From NCBI GenBank assembly GCA_016710265.1, contig JADJJL010000006.1, positions 62,001 to 126,000 on the forward strand: a stretch of DNA of 64,000 nucleotides, written 5' to 3'. Position 1 is the stretch's first letter. Each line of letters starts with the position of its first letter. The stretch comes from Saprospiraceae bacterium (GTDB lineage: Bacteria > Bacteroidota > Bacteroidia > Chitinophagales > Saprospiraceae). The notes beneath the pieces were generated by a model that saw nothing but the letters and a program-made list of their open reading frames with translations, made no database searches and was not told the origin of the DNA. A program made the translations under genes and the position numbers. Positions 8,671-17,064 of the stretch are shown piece after piece.

Positions 8671-11304
8671 ATGGAAGAAGAAACAAAACCTATTGATCCC
8701 AAAAAATACAAGTTTAAGGAATTAAAGGTGTATGCTTCCACAGAGTGGCTTGCAGACAATAAGAAAAAATACCGCCAGGTTTTTGACCGGTTTGATGTGA
8801 CCTATATCTATGCCGAACTTTCGTTTGTCAATAAATGGTTTGACAAAGATTTTTGGGAAGCTGACTTCGAATTGAAATGCTTTAGCCTTGGCAAAGCCAA
8901 AAAGGAATTGTGTAATCTCAATTTTCGTAGAAAGATTTCAAAATTTGAAAATCAAGTATACGTAAGAGAAGGTTGGGGAAATAAGAAGGAAGGATCATTT
9001 TGGAAAAAAGGAACGTATTGTTGGGAAGCCTGGATCGATGGGGAGAAAGTGGCTACACGATTTTTTTACATTGAAGATCCTGGTGGGCCTTATGACTATG
9101 AGCAAAATCCATATTTGGAACTCCAGAGTCTTAGATTGTATGAAGGGCCTTTTGATGATTTACAGGAACATGAAAGAGTATATTTTAAAGCATTCAACGC
9201 AGAAGAAACCAGATACATTTATGCTGAAGTGATTCTAAAAAATAGATGTCTTCAGCCCAATTGGCAATGCGAGTTGTTTATTAAATTCCACAACGAAGCA
9301 CGCGAACTAAAAGGTCAGTTGATTCGATTGGTTCCAGTAAAAAAAGATGATACCACCATTTCGGTTACGGCAGGCTGGGGTAGCAATGTTAAAGGATCAT
9401 GGTGGGAAGGAAATTTCACCTTGGAAGTTGTGTTTATGGATGAATTACTTGGGGTAATGTCATTTGAAGTCAGCGATGAATTTGAAGAAGGAATTCCAAT
9501 GATTACGCTTCCACACACCAACGAACCGGTTCTGCTTTCTGAAGTCAAAGAAGATCATCGGAGCTTCAAGGAAGTTTTAAGTGATTTAGATCGCTTGATT
9601 GGCTTGGATGAAGTGAAAAGAAAAGTTAACGAACACGCACAATACATTCAGTATTTAAATCTCAGGAAGGAAAAAGGAATTTTGGAAAAAGATCAAATAA
9701 TTTTACATTCAGTTTTCTTTGGAAATCCAGGAACAGGAAAAACTACTGTGGCTCAAATGATGGGTATGCTGTATAAAAAAATGGGCGTCTTGTCAAAAGG
9801 TCATGTTTATGAAGCAGATCGCGCCGAATTGGTAGGAGAATACATTGGTCAAACCGCACCCAAAGTAAAAGAAGTTATTGAAAAAGCAAGAGGTGGAGTT
9901 CTTTTCATCGATGAAGCCTACGCTCTTGCCAGAACACATGATGATTCTAAGGATTTTGGAAGAGAAGTGATAGAAATATTGGTCAAAGAAATGTCCAATG
10001 GTGCAGGTGACATTGCCATCATCATGGCTGGATATCCCAAGGAGATGAAGTATTTTATTGACTCCAATCCAGGAATGAAAAGCAGGATTAAATTATACTA
10101 TGAATTTCCTGACTATTTACCACAGCAGTTGTATAAGATTGCTGAGTTTGCTGCATTGGAAAAAGGTTTGAATTTTAATACAGATTCATTTGAAGCATTA
10201 AAAAATATCATTCTAAACGCGTATAGAAACAGAGGCACAACTTTTGGAAATGCCCGATTTGTATTTGACTTAGTTGACAAGGCCAAAGTCAATTTAGGAA
10301 TCCGACTAATTTCAACAGGAACCGCTTCTGAGTTGGATGCCGCAGCCTTAAGCGAAGTTGAACTTCAGGATGTCAAAAACATCCAATTAGAACCACTTAA
10401 AATTCGTCCTAGCATTCCAGTCGATCAAAAATTATTAGACGAAGCCATCTTGGAATTGCATGGTTTGATTGGTATTCCACAAGTTAAAAAAGACATTCAC
10501 GATCTTGTGCAGATCGTGCAATATTTACAACGATCAGGTAAGGAAGTACTAAACCAGTTTTCACTACATACTGTATTTTTGGGAAATCCCGGAACAGGCA
10601 AAAGCACTGTCGCAAGAATTCTAGCTAAAATTTTTAAAGCGCTTGGAATTCTGGAACGCGGTCATACTGTAGAAACGGATAGACAAGGTCTAGTAGCTGG
10701 TTACATTGGCCAATCCGCGATTAAGACTGCTGAAAAAATAGAAGAAGCCATTGGAGGAGTGTTGTTCATTGACGAAGCATATTCACTTACACAAAGTCAT
10801 ACGGGTCAAGGAGATTATTCCAGTGAGGTAATTCAAACCTTGCTTAAAAGGATGGAAGATCAAAGAGGTTTATTTTTTGTGTTTGTGGCCGGATACACAG
10901 AACCTATGGAACATTTCTTAAAATCCAATCCGGGACTGAATAGCCGCTTTGACCGGATTCTAAAATTTGAAGATTATACCACTCAAGAATTAATGGACAT
11001 AGCCATTAAGATGTTTGGTGATCAAAAATTTGAACTAGAAGATTCTGCCAAAGGAGTCTTGCACAGCTATTTGGATGAACTCAATAGAACCAAGGATAAG
11101 TACTTTGGAAATGCGCGAACGGTGCGATCTATCGTGCAGGAAACCATTAAATTACAGAATATCAGGCTCTCCAATTTATCGGTGACTGAGTTGGAAGGAT
11201 TGGATAAAAACCTGATTACAGCGGATGATTTAAGAGATCTTTCTCAGGAGGCGGATAGAAGAAAAGCCTTCGACAAACCGAGGCTTGGATTTAGAACTTC
11301 ATAA
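8671..11304 (+). CDS. Double AAA+ ATPase of the CbxX/CfqX (CbbX, EccA-like) family with duplicated N-terminal beta domain
   Basis: An 877-aa cytosolic protein. Residues about 12-140 and 145-275 look like two copies of one beta-rich domain: both contain (Y/R)-x-Y-I-Y-A-E and a later G-W-G-x-N/K-x-x-G-S-(F/W)-W block. Two CbbX-type AAA+ modules follow, with Walker A G-N-P-G-T-G-K-(T/S) at residues 351-358 and 638-645, Walker B G-G-V-L-F-I-D-E-A-Y in both, and sensor-2-like G-N-A-R. Known relatives remodel protein complexes (Rubisco activase CbbX, type VII EccA). Here the substrate is unknown, and the N-terminal pair presumably recognises it. Both ATP sites look intact. The gene is monocistronic. 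Confidence 0.88.
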   Translation: MEEETKPIDPKKYKFKELKVYASTEWLADNKKKYRQVFDRFDVTYIYAELSFVNKWFDKDFWEADFELKCFSLGKAKKELCNLNFRRKISKFENQVYVREGWGNKKEGSFWKKGTYCWEAWIDGEKVATRFFYIEDPGGPYDYEQNPYLELQSLRLYEGPFDDLQEHERVYFKAFNAEETRYIYAEVILKNRCLQPNWQCELFIKFHNEARELKGQLIRLVPVKKDDTTISVTAGWGSNVKGSWWEGNFTLEVVFMDELLGVMSFEVSDEFEEGIPMITLPHTNEPVLLSEVKEDHRSFKEVLSDLDRLIGLDEVKRKVNEHAQYIQYLNLRKEKGILEKDQIILHSVFFGNPGTGKTTVAQMMGMLYKKMGVLSKGHVYEADRAELVGEYIGQTAPKVKEVIEKARGGVLFIDEAYALARTHDDSKDFGREVIEILVKEMSNGAGDIAIIMAGYPKEMKYFIDSNPGMKSRIKLYYEFPDYLPQQLYKIAEFAALEKGLNFNTDSFEALKNIILNAYRNRGTTFGNARFVFDLVDKAKVNLGIRLISTGTASELDAAALSEVELQDVKNIQLEPLKIRPSIPVDQKLLDEAILELHGLIGIPQVKKDIHDLVQIVQYLQRSGKEVLNQFSLHTVFLGNPGTGKSTVARILAKIFKALGILERGHTVETDRQGLVAGYIGQSAIKTAEKIEEAIGGVLFIDEAYSLTQSHTGQGDYSSEVIQTLLKRMEDQRGLFFVFVAGYTEPMEHFLKSNPGLNSRFDRILKFEDYTTQELMDIAIKMFGDQKFELEDSAKGVLHSYLDELNRTKDKYFGNARTVRSIVQETIKLQNIRLSNLSVTELEGLDKNLITADDLRDLSQEADRRKAFDKPRLGFRTS

Positions 11305-11374
11305 TTTCTTAATATACAATTTCTTAACATTGAATTAATATTGCGGTCTTATTCAGAACGAAATATTAAAAATC

Positions 11375-12592
11375 ATGCGTACAATTTTGCCAATTTTAAT
11401 TTTAGTAATTTCACTAAATTACCTGAATTCTCAATCACTTTTCGATTCCATTCCAAACGAATCCAAACCCGTTGTTGCCAAAAAATGGTTTGAATCTGTA
11501 TCCATCAGAGGTTATTCTCAGGTCAGGTACAATCGCTTTTTGGAAACAAATCCCTTGTTGCGTTGTGAACAGTGCGACCGTTCTATTGGAGACCGAGGCG
11601 GTGTATTCATCCGAAGACTCAGGGTGATTATTTTCGGACAAATTGGTAAAAGAGTCTACTATTATTTCCAGCCGGATTTTGCAAGTTCAGCCAGTACCAC
11701 AGGTCTGCATTTTGGACAATTGAGAGACATGTATTTTGATGTGGGTGTAGATGCTGATAATGAATTTAGATTCAGAATTGGTCAAAGCAAAGTCCCTTTT
11801 GGTTTTGAAAATTTGCAATCCAGTCAAAATAGATTGCCATTGGATCGTGCAGATGCTTTAAATAGTGCTGTTTCCAATGAACGTGATCATGGCGTTTTCT
11901 TTTATTGGGCGCCAAAAAAGTATAGAAAATTGTTTTCTAGTTTAGTGAGTGACGGCCTAAAAGGCACCGGTGATTATGGTGTCATTGGATTTGGAGCGTA
12001 CAATGGTCAAACTGCCAATAAGCCTGAATTAAACAACAACCGACATTTAATAGCACGAGCTTCTCTTCCTATTAAAATCGGTTCTCAAATAATTGAAACG
12101 GGTGTTCAAGCCTATGCAGGAAAATACACAATGGCCACCGATCAATTGAGTGCTGGTGTAAAAACCAATTCAAATAGGACCTACGATGATCGAAGAGTCG
12201 CAGCTTCTTTTACTTTGTACAGCAAGCCTTTTGGGATATTGGCAGAATACAATATTGGGGAAGGACCCCAATTCAACAAAGAGACAGATTCCATTGAACT
12301 CACCAGTCTTAGAGGTGGATTTATCACTGCCAATTATATGCACAAATACAAGGAACAGTTTTTCATCCCATTTGTAAGATATCAATACTACGATGGTGGT
12401 AAAAAACATGAACTGGATGCCCGTGCTTATCAGGTAAATGAATTGGAAATCGGAATTGAATGGCAATATTCTAAAAACTTCGAATTCGTTGCGATGTACA
12501 CCATTTCTGATCGACGTTTTGAAGATTTCGTTCTGCAAAACAACCGGCAGCAGGGAAGACTTCTGAGGTTGCAGGCACAGGTTAATTTTTAA
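11375..12592 (+). CDS. Outer-membrane porin, phosphate-selective porin O/P (OprP-like) family
   Basis: A 405-aa protein with a signal peptide (about 1-19, cleaved after N-S-Q-S) and a barrel of alternating strands. It contains R-R-L-R-V-I-I-F-G, Y-Y-F-Q-P-D-F-A and the family-typical F-R-I-G-Q-S-K-V-P-F-G-F-E-N. The C-terminus ends in an aromatic strand (L-Q-A-Q-V-N-F) suitable for Bam recognition. The family forms anion or polyphosphate channels, but the actual solute cannot be read from sequence. It follows the AAA+ gene by 70 bp without a clear terminator, so co-transcription is possible. Another porin of this family is at 45095. Confidence 0.82.
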   Translation: MRTILPILILVISLNYLNSQSLFDSIPNESKPVVAKKWFESVSIRGYSQVRYNRFLETNPLLRCEQCDRSIGDRGGVFIRRLRVIIFGQIGKRVYYYFQPDFASSASTTGLHFGQLRDMYFDVGVDADNEFRFRIGQSKVPFGFENLQSSQNRLPLDRADALNSAVSNERDHGVFFYWAPKKYRKLFSSLVSDGLKGTGDYGVIGFGAYNGQTANKPELNNNRHLIARASLPIKIGSQIIETGVQAYAGKYTMATDQLSAGVKTNSNRTYDDRRVAASFTLYSKPFGILAEYNIGEGPQFNKETDSIELTSLRGGFITANYMHKYKEQFFIPFVRYQYYDGGKKHELDARAYQVNELEIGIEWQYSKNFEFVAMYTISDRRFEDFVLQNNRQQGRLLRLQAQVNF

Positions 12593-13039
12593 TGTGGAAA
12601 TGTGAAAATGTGGAAATGTGGAAATGGAGGATATGATTAGTCAATTAGAAAATTAGTTAATTAGAGAATTGGATGAAAGAACGTTGCGAAGCAAACTCGC
12701 CGAGCTAGGCGAGTTAGTGACTGAACCGCGTTTTTAACCAACGCGGCAGGTAATAAAATTTGAAACAGCACATGCTTCCCATTTAGCGCCACGAAAATGT
12801 GAAAATTAGTTAATTAGAGAATTAGTCGATTAGAAAATTGAAGATTAGGGAATCAAATTTGTAAAATAGAAATTCTCTCAAAAAGTTTTCGAAATAGCCT
12901 TTGTCTTTGTTAAAGTCAAAGTCTTCGTCTAAGTCTTCATTAAAGTCTTCATTAAAGTCTTCGTCTTCGTCTAAGTCTAAGTCTCCTCCAACTTAAAACT
13001 CAACATTTAAAACTAAAAACTAAAAACTAAAAACTCCCC
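12593..13039. repeat. Low-complexity, repeat-rich intergenic spacer with two hairpins
   Basis: This gene-free stretch holds an AATGTGG(A)AA microsatellite (12593-12630), A/T-rich ATTAGTTAATTAGAGAATT segments in two places (about 12637-12670 and 12805-12840), and a GTCTTC/GTCTAA hexamer-type tandem array (about 12905-12985). An ACTAAAA array (about 13005-13033) follows. Two perfect hairpins lie between them: AACTCGCC...GGCGAGTT (12694-12715) and CCGCGTT...AACGCGG (12726-12746). The block GTCGATTAGAAAAT at 12825-12838 recurs at 39418-39431. No ORF is supported. Confidence 0.8.
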
Positions 13040-13047
13040 TATCTTTG
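13040..13047 (+). promoter_or_regulatory. -7 box (TATCTTTG) of lysS
   Basis: It matches the Bacteroidota TAnnTTTG element and lies 19 bp before the lysS start codon. No TTTG -33 element is visible in the ACTAAAA repeats upstream. Confidence 0.55.
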
Positions 13048-13066
13048 CCGACCAAAAAAATATCGT

Positions 13067-14578
13067 ATGTCCCATTTGAGCGAACAAGAGATCATCCGTA
13101 GGAACTATCTAGAAGAAATAAGATCCATGGGAATCGATCCCTATCCGCATGCCGCATTTCCTGTAAACATGCATGCCGCCGACATTAAGGATGGCTTTGC
13201 TATTAATCCTGAGAACTTTACCTCTGTCACTTTGGCGGGTAGGCTTATGATGAAACGAATCATGGGGAAAGCTGCTTTTGCTGAACTATTGGACTGCACG
13301 GGCAAAATTCAGATTTATCTAAACAGAGATGAACTATGCCCCACTGAAGACAAGAGTTTGTACAATACTTTGTTTAAAAAATTGTGTGATATAGGTGATT
13401 TTATTGGCATCGAAGGTTATGCATTCACCACGCAAACAGGAGAATTGACAGTGCATGTGAGATCTTTCCATTTCTTGGCAAAATCACTTCACCCACTTCC
13501 AGTGGTCAAAGTAGATGCCGATGGCAAGGTACACGATGCTTTCCTAGATCCGGAAGCGAGGTATAGAAAAAGATATGTGGATCTGATCGTCAATCCTTTC
13601 GTGAAAGATATTTTTGTAAAAAGGGCTAAGCTGATTTCCTATATGAGAAGGTATTTTGACGACCACGGATGGCTGGAAGTGGAGACACCTGTCTTACAAA
13701 GCATTCACGGAGGAGCGGCTGCAAGGCCCTTTAAAACCCATCACAATGCATTGGACATGCCTTTATTTTTAAGAATTGCCAATGAGTTGTACTTAAAGAA
13801 ATTGATTGTAGGAGGATTTGATGGCGTGTATGAATTTGGTAAAATGTTTCGTAATGAAGGTATGGATCGCACGCACAATCCAGAATTTACCTCAGTCGAA
13901 ATTTACATAGCCTACAAAGACTATATCTGGATGATGGAAATGGTGGAAGACATGTTGGAAAAAGTCATTGCTCAAATTAATGGAACTTGTGAATCGCAGA
14001 TTGGAGATAATTTGATCAATTTCAGAAAACCGTACCGAAGGCTTAGCATGTTTGAGGCCATTCAGGAGTATACAGGATTTAATGTAGAAGGAAAGTCTGA
14101 AGAAGAATTGCGTATTTTTTGTAAATCCAAGCATATAGAATTAGATGATTCAATGGGAAAAGGAAAACTAATCGATGAGATTTTTGGAGAATTGGTTGAA
14201 GAGCATTTGATTCAACCGACCTACATCACTGATTATCCTATAGAGATGACTCCATTGGCGAAAAAGCACCGCAGCAAAGAAGGTTTGGTAGAGCGATTTG
14301 AGCTTTACATCAATGGTAAGGAAATTGCCAATGCCTATACTGAGCTCAACGATCCGATCGACCAGAGACAGCGCTTTGAAGACCAGTTACGATTGGCTGA
14401 AAGAGGCGACGAAGAGGCCATGGTGCTGGACGAAGATTTTTTACAAGCATTGGAATATGGGATGCCTCCGACTTCAGGATTGGGAATTGGAATTGACCGC
14501 TTGACGATGTTGATCACAGGTCAGGAAGCTATTCAGGAAGTACTGTTTTTTCCACAAATGAAGTCTGTGAAAGAATAA
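13067..14578 (+). CDS. lysS: Lysyl-tRNA synthetase, class II
   Basis: Charges tRNA-Lys with lysine. The 503 aa contain an N-terminal OB-fold anticodon-binding domain (about 50-150, with V-T-L-A-G-R-L-M-M-K-R). The class II core follows, with motif 1 (F-L-E/V-E-T-P-V-L region), motif 2 (F-E-F-G-K-M-F-R-N-E-G-M-D-R-T-H-N-P-E-F-T) and motif 3 (G-L-G-I-G-I-D-R-L). Length fits the LysS family. It ends in two stop codons in a row (TAATAA) just before a 23-bp tandem repeat array. Confidence 0.97.
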   Translation: MSHLSEQEIIRRNYLEEIRSMGIDPYPHAAFPVNMHAADIKDGFAINPENFTSVTLAGRLMMKRIMGKAAFAELLDCTGKIQIYLNRDELCPTEDKSLYNTLFKKLCDIGDFIGIEGYAFTTQTGELTVHVRSFHFLAKSLHPLPVVKVDADGKVHDAFLDPEARYRKRYVDLIVNPFVKDIFVKRAKLISYMRRYFDDHGWLEVETPVLQSIHGGAAARPFKTHHNALDMPLFLRIANELYLKKLIVGGFDGVYEFGKMFRNEGMDRTHNPEFTSVEIYIAYKDYIWMMEMVEDMLEKVIAQINGTCESQIGDNLINFRKPYRRLSMFEAIQEYTGFNVEGKSEEELRIFCKSKHIELDDSMGKGKLIDEIFGELVEEHLIQPTYITDYPIEMTPLAKKHRSKEGLVERFELYINGKEIANAYTELNDPIDQRQRFEDQLRLAERGDEEAMVLDEDFLQALEYGMPPTSGLGIGIDRLTMLITGQEAIQEVLFFPQMKSVKE

Positions 14579-14605
14579 TAAATCGAAATTAAACATATAA
14601 ATATT

Positions 14606-14764
14606 GCAGTGGATTTCACGCAAAGTTTGCAGTGGATTTCACGCAAAGTGTGTAGAGGATTTCACGCAAAATGTGTAGAGGATTTCACGCAAAGTGTTTA
14701 GAGGATTTCACACAAAGTGCACAAAGGATTTTACTCAAAGTGCACAAAATAAGATTTCGCAAAG
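14606..14764. repeat. 23-bp tandem repeat array, about seven decaying copies
   Basis: Units start at 14606, 14629, 14652, 14675, 14698, 14721 and 14744. The core GGATTTCACGCAAAG is exact in the first units and drifts in the last two (cacaaag, actcaaag). The sequence between units changes stepwise (gcagt, gtaga, ttaga, acaaa), which suggests repeated slippage and not transposition. It lies between lysS and a small conserved gene. Confidence 0.85.
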
Positions 14765-14836
14765 GCATTCCTAAAACACTTTTTATTAGAATCTTGTTAT
14801 TGCTTTACTTCATTTAATTCAATACAGATTTTCATA

Positions 14837-15199
14837 ATGAACAAAATAAATCAATTAGAAACAATGGACAAAATCAAGCTTCAGGAAGATTATGGTACTT
14901 TGTCAGAAACCATCCATGCTCTAAACGAAATTGGATATACCCTTGATTTTAATGTGCGTGACAACTGTTTGGTCTGTCAAAAAACCAATATTCAGTTGTC
15001 TCCACAAGATTTTCAAATTGATAAATTTTATCGTTTTGAAGGGATGTCCGACCCGGAAGATCAAGCCATATTATACGCCATTTCTTCCCATAAGTTTGAG
15101 GTACGAGGATTGTTGGTCAATAGTTTTGGGATGGATGCTGATGAATATTCTGCAGAACTGATCGGAAAATTAAATACCCATGGAGGTCATCTTAGTTAA
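14837..15199 (+). CDS. Small conserved Bacteroidota protein (often labelled 'phosphoribosylpyrophosphate synthetase' in databases)
   Basis: The 120-aa product contains Y-G-T-L-S-E-T-I-H-A-L near its start, D-N-C-L-V-C in the middle, and the block F-x-I-D-x-F-Y-R-F-E-G-M-S-D-P-E-D followed by Y-A-I-S-S. This is a ~100-aa Bacteroidota family whose common database name implies PRPP synthetase, but it is far too short and lacks the PRPP and ATP motifs of Prs; no catalytic role is visible. Either ATG 14837 or ATG 14864 could be the start; the shorter form fits the family better. It precedes the first AraC gene of the stress-type cluster. Confidence 0.7.
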   Translation: MNKINQLETMDKIKLQEDYGTLSETIHALNEIGYTLDFNVRDNCLVCQKTNIQLSPQDFQIDKFYRFEGMSDPEDQAILYAISSHKFEVRGLLVNSFGMDADEYSAELIGKLNTHGGHLS

Positions 15200-15279
15200 A
15201 TATTATCAAGCTGTTCAAGAGCAGTTAAAGTAGGGGGATAAGAAATATTGAATTGTTTCTACTTTTTTTATAAATGTAT

Positions 15280-15287
15280 TACCTTTG
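15280..15287 (+). promoter_or_regulatory. -7 box (TACCTTTG) of the first AraC gene
   Basis: It matches TAnnTTTG 30 bp before ATG 15318. Unlike the neighbouring stress-type promoters it has a consensus TA and no ATGTAA half-sites, so expression of the regulator is probably constitutive or under other control. Confidence 0.5.
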
Positions 15288-15317
15288 TATATTTTCTAAA
15301 ACCCAATGAATGGGCCT

Positions 15318-15881
15318 ATGAAGCTATACATCAAATATATGGTATCCATTCGCTGTAAAATGGTAGTCAAAGCAGCATTGGATCAACTTGGCTTACATTA
15401 TGGAACCATCGAACTAGGAGAGGTGGAAGTTCGCGAGGCCTTGACACCTGAGCAACTTGATCAAATTGGTGCTGCAATCCTGAAATCTGGATTAGAGCTG
15501 TTAGACGACAAAAAGGCTGTTTTAATTGAAAAAATTAAAAACATCATAGTGGAAATGATTCATTACTCTGATGAAAAACCAACTGTCAATTTTTCTGAAT
15601 TTCTAAGCGAGAAGCTTGGGAATAACTATACCTATCTGGCTAATCTATTTTCAATATCCTGTGGAACCACGATTGAACATTTTATCATCGCCCATAAGAT
15701 GGAAAAAGTAAAGGAACTCCTTCTTTATGACGAACTCAATCTAACAGAGATATCCTATAAATTAAACTACAGCAGTGTTGCTCATCTTTCAAACCAATTT
15801 AAGCGAGTTACCGGACTTACTCCTACATTTTTCAAGCAAATGAAGCAGTTTCGTAAGCGCATCGCGCTCGAAGATGTGTGA
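15318..15881 (+). CDS. Short AraC-family transcriptional regulator (paralog 1)
   Basis: A 187-aa DNA-binding regulator. Residues 1-80 form a small conserved N-terminal domain (M-K-L-Y-I-K-Y-M-V-S-I-R-C-K), too short for a cupin sensor. Residues about 95-180 are an AraC helix-turn-helix pair, with L-T-E-I-S-Y-K-L-N-Y-S-S-V-A-H-L-S-N as second recognition region and F-K-R-V-T-G-L-T-P-T-F-F-K as the family end motif. ATG 15318 is chosen over 15306 because the paralog at 20760 starts at exactly that residue. Its last codons overlap the first half-site of the next promoter. Candidate regulator of the ATGTAA promoters nearby (inference). Confidence 0.88.
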   Translation: MKLYIKYMVSIRCKMVVKAALDQLGLHYGTIELGEVEVREALTPEQLDQIGAAILKSGLELLDDKKAVLIEKIKNIIVEMIHYSDEKPTVNFSEFLSEKLGNNYTYLANLFSISCGTTIEHFIIAHKMEKVKELLLYDELNLTEISYKLNYSSVAHLSNQFKRVTGLTPTFFKQMKQFRKRIALEDV

Positions 15882-15941
15882 AAGATGTAATTTTATTAAA
15901 AGATAGTATAATAAAATTGCCGATCGGGATGCCCATCTTTG
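15879..15941 (+). promoter_or_regulatory. Candidate AraC-type activated promoter of the 15982 gene
   Basis: Half-site TGAAAGATGTAAT (15879-15891), a weaker second half-site ATAGTATAAT (ending 15912), and a -7 box CATCTTTG (15934-15941). The first GTAA and the second (GT)ATAA end 43 and 22 nt upstream of the -7 box, as in five neighbouring promoters. An inverted repeat CTGTGA...TCACAG (15944-15968) starts 3 nt after the box. Confidence 0.6.
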
Positions 15942-15981
15942 CACTGTGATGATAATTCAATCTCACAGTAAAATTTCTTTC

Positions 15982-16311
15982 ATGAAAAACCTATTACAGT
16001 TTGTTTTTGCATTTGTATTAATGATGTCTTTACATCCTACTCTTTCAGCTCAACTAAGCGCATCCATTGATCCTATTGCTACTGAAGTGGAAGAATCCAA
16101 AATATCACCTGAGGAACAAGCCAAAGTACTTAATGCCCGATTAATAGAAATAAAAGACATGGACAAATCCAATATGACAGGGATCCAGAAAAAAGAACTA
16201 AAAAATGAAGTGCGTGCTATTGAGAAGGAATTAAAACTCAACAATGGTGGTGTATACCTTTCTGTTGGAGCCATTATCATCATTATACTATTGCTTATAT
16301 TAATACTATAA
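15982..16311 (+). CDS. Small exported membrane protein of unknown function
   Basis: A 109-aa protein with a signal peptide (about 1-23, ending H-P-T-L-S-A-Q), a charged coiled-coil-prone middle (E-E-Q-A-K-V-L-N-A-R-L-I-E-I-K-D-M-D-K), and a C-terminal transmembrane helix made almost only of I and L. Small proteins of this layout occur beside AraC, YtxH and OmpA genes in other Bacteroidota, but no function is known to me. ATG 15982 gives the signal peptide; the frame is open from 15946. Its promoter carries the shared ATGTAA half-sites. Confidence 0.65.
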   Translation: MKNLLQFVFAFVLMMSLHPTLSAQLSASIDPIATEVEESKISPEEQAKVLNARLIEIKDMDKSNMTGIQKKELKNEVRAIEKELKLNNGGVYLSVGAIIIIILLLILIL

Positions 16312-16322
16312 TTTTGTTAAGG

Positions 16323-16448
16323 CATAAGTCCGAATTTCATTTCAACGGCTTGAAGAGGGTGGATGCCCTTTAATGAATATTTGAAATAGATACATCCTCC
16401 GACGTCTGCATTAATTATACAATTGGTTGTTAGGCGTCGGGCGATGTA
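16323..16448. other. Potential structured element (three stem-loops) in the 16312-16589 gap
   Basis: Consecutive complementary arms are visible: AAG-t-CCG/CGGCTT (16326-16351), AGGG/CCCT (16356-16369), and a long arm pair TACATC-ct-CCGACG with CGTCGG-gc-GATGTA (16391-16448), which has a 2x2 internal loop. It could be a structured leader or small RNA, or a decayed mobile end. Nothing else is recognised in this 278-bp gap. Confidence 0.3.
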
Positions 16449-16589
16449 ATTTATAAGGATGTGTAATCAGTAAATAAGTCACATGGTAAATTAAAAAATA
16501 GTAACTTATCTCATTACTGCTGAATTAGATGAACTGCAAAAGACACTTCTTGAAAACTATAATTTTATAAACTACTTAGAATTTAACCA

Positions 16590-16808
16590 ATGCAAACAAA
16601 AACAATAGGAATCTTGCTAATGATCGTTGGAATCATTATGATGGTATATACGGGTTTTAACTACGTGAGTACTGAAACAGTAGTTGATTTAGGCCCCTTA
16701 CAAGTTGAAGCAAAAAAGAATAATTTTGTTAAATTATCTCCCATATTAGGTGGAATTCTAATGGTTGTTGGAATTATCTTATTGTTCCGCAGCAAAAAAT
16801 CAGTTTAA
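16590..16808 (+). CDS. Small two-helix membrane protein
   Basis: A 72-aa protein with two predicted transmembrane helices (residues about 6-25 and 47-66, each with G-G/I-I-M-V-V-G-I patterns), a ~20-residue polar loop (T-E-T-V-V-D-L-G-P-L-Q-V-E-A-K-K) and a basic C-terminus (R-S-K-K). It resembles small DUF3185-like membrane proteins, a weak resemblance. It begins a run of small genes (16590-17714) with spacers of 30-40 bp, likely one transcript. No own promoter box is evident. Confidence 0.6.
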   Translation: MQTKTIGILLMIVGIIMMVYTGFNYVSTETVVDLGPLQVEAKKNNFVKLSPILGGILMVVGIILLFRSKKSV

Positions 16809-16840
16809 AATTTTAAAAAATCAATCAAAATAAAATCATC

Positions 16841-17026
16841 ATGCCTTTATTAAATATTTTCATTGTATTAATTGTTGTTGGAGTCATCCTTTGGCTGGTA
16901 AACACTTATATTCCCATGGATGGGAAATTTAAGAGGATACTCAACGCAGTTGCTGTGATTGGTATCGTTCTATGGTTGTTACAGGTATTTGGGCTTTTGA
17001 ATACGCTAAAGAGTATACAAATTTAA
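16841..17026 (+). CDS. Thivi_2564-family small membrane protein, copy 1
   Basis: A 61-aa protein with two hydrophobic helices (about 4-23 and 34-53) around the conserved turn W-L-V-N-T-Y-I-P-M-D-G-K. This matches the tiny Thivi_2564 membrane family (about 50-60 aa), whose function is unknown. A second copy is at 17547, separated by a lipoprotein gene. It follows the two-helix protein by 32 bp. Confidence 0.78.
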   Translation: MPLLNIFIVLIVVGVILWLVNTYIPMDGKFKRILNAVAVIGIVLWLLQVFGLLNTLKSIQI

Positions 17027-17064
17027 ATGGCCATGAACTTTATATTTTACCTAATTATTAAATT

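Noticed and set aside
16487..16589. Upstream extension of the 16590 protein as a separate reading frame (K-I-V-T-Y-L-I-T-A-E-L-D-E-L)
   Set aside because: The frame has no start codon and is in a different frame from the gene; it overlaps the new gene's start and looks fortuitous.
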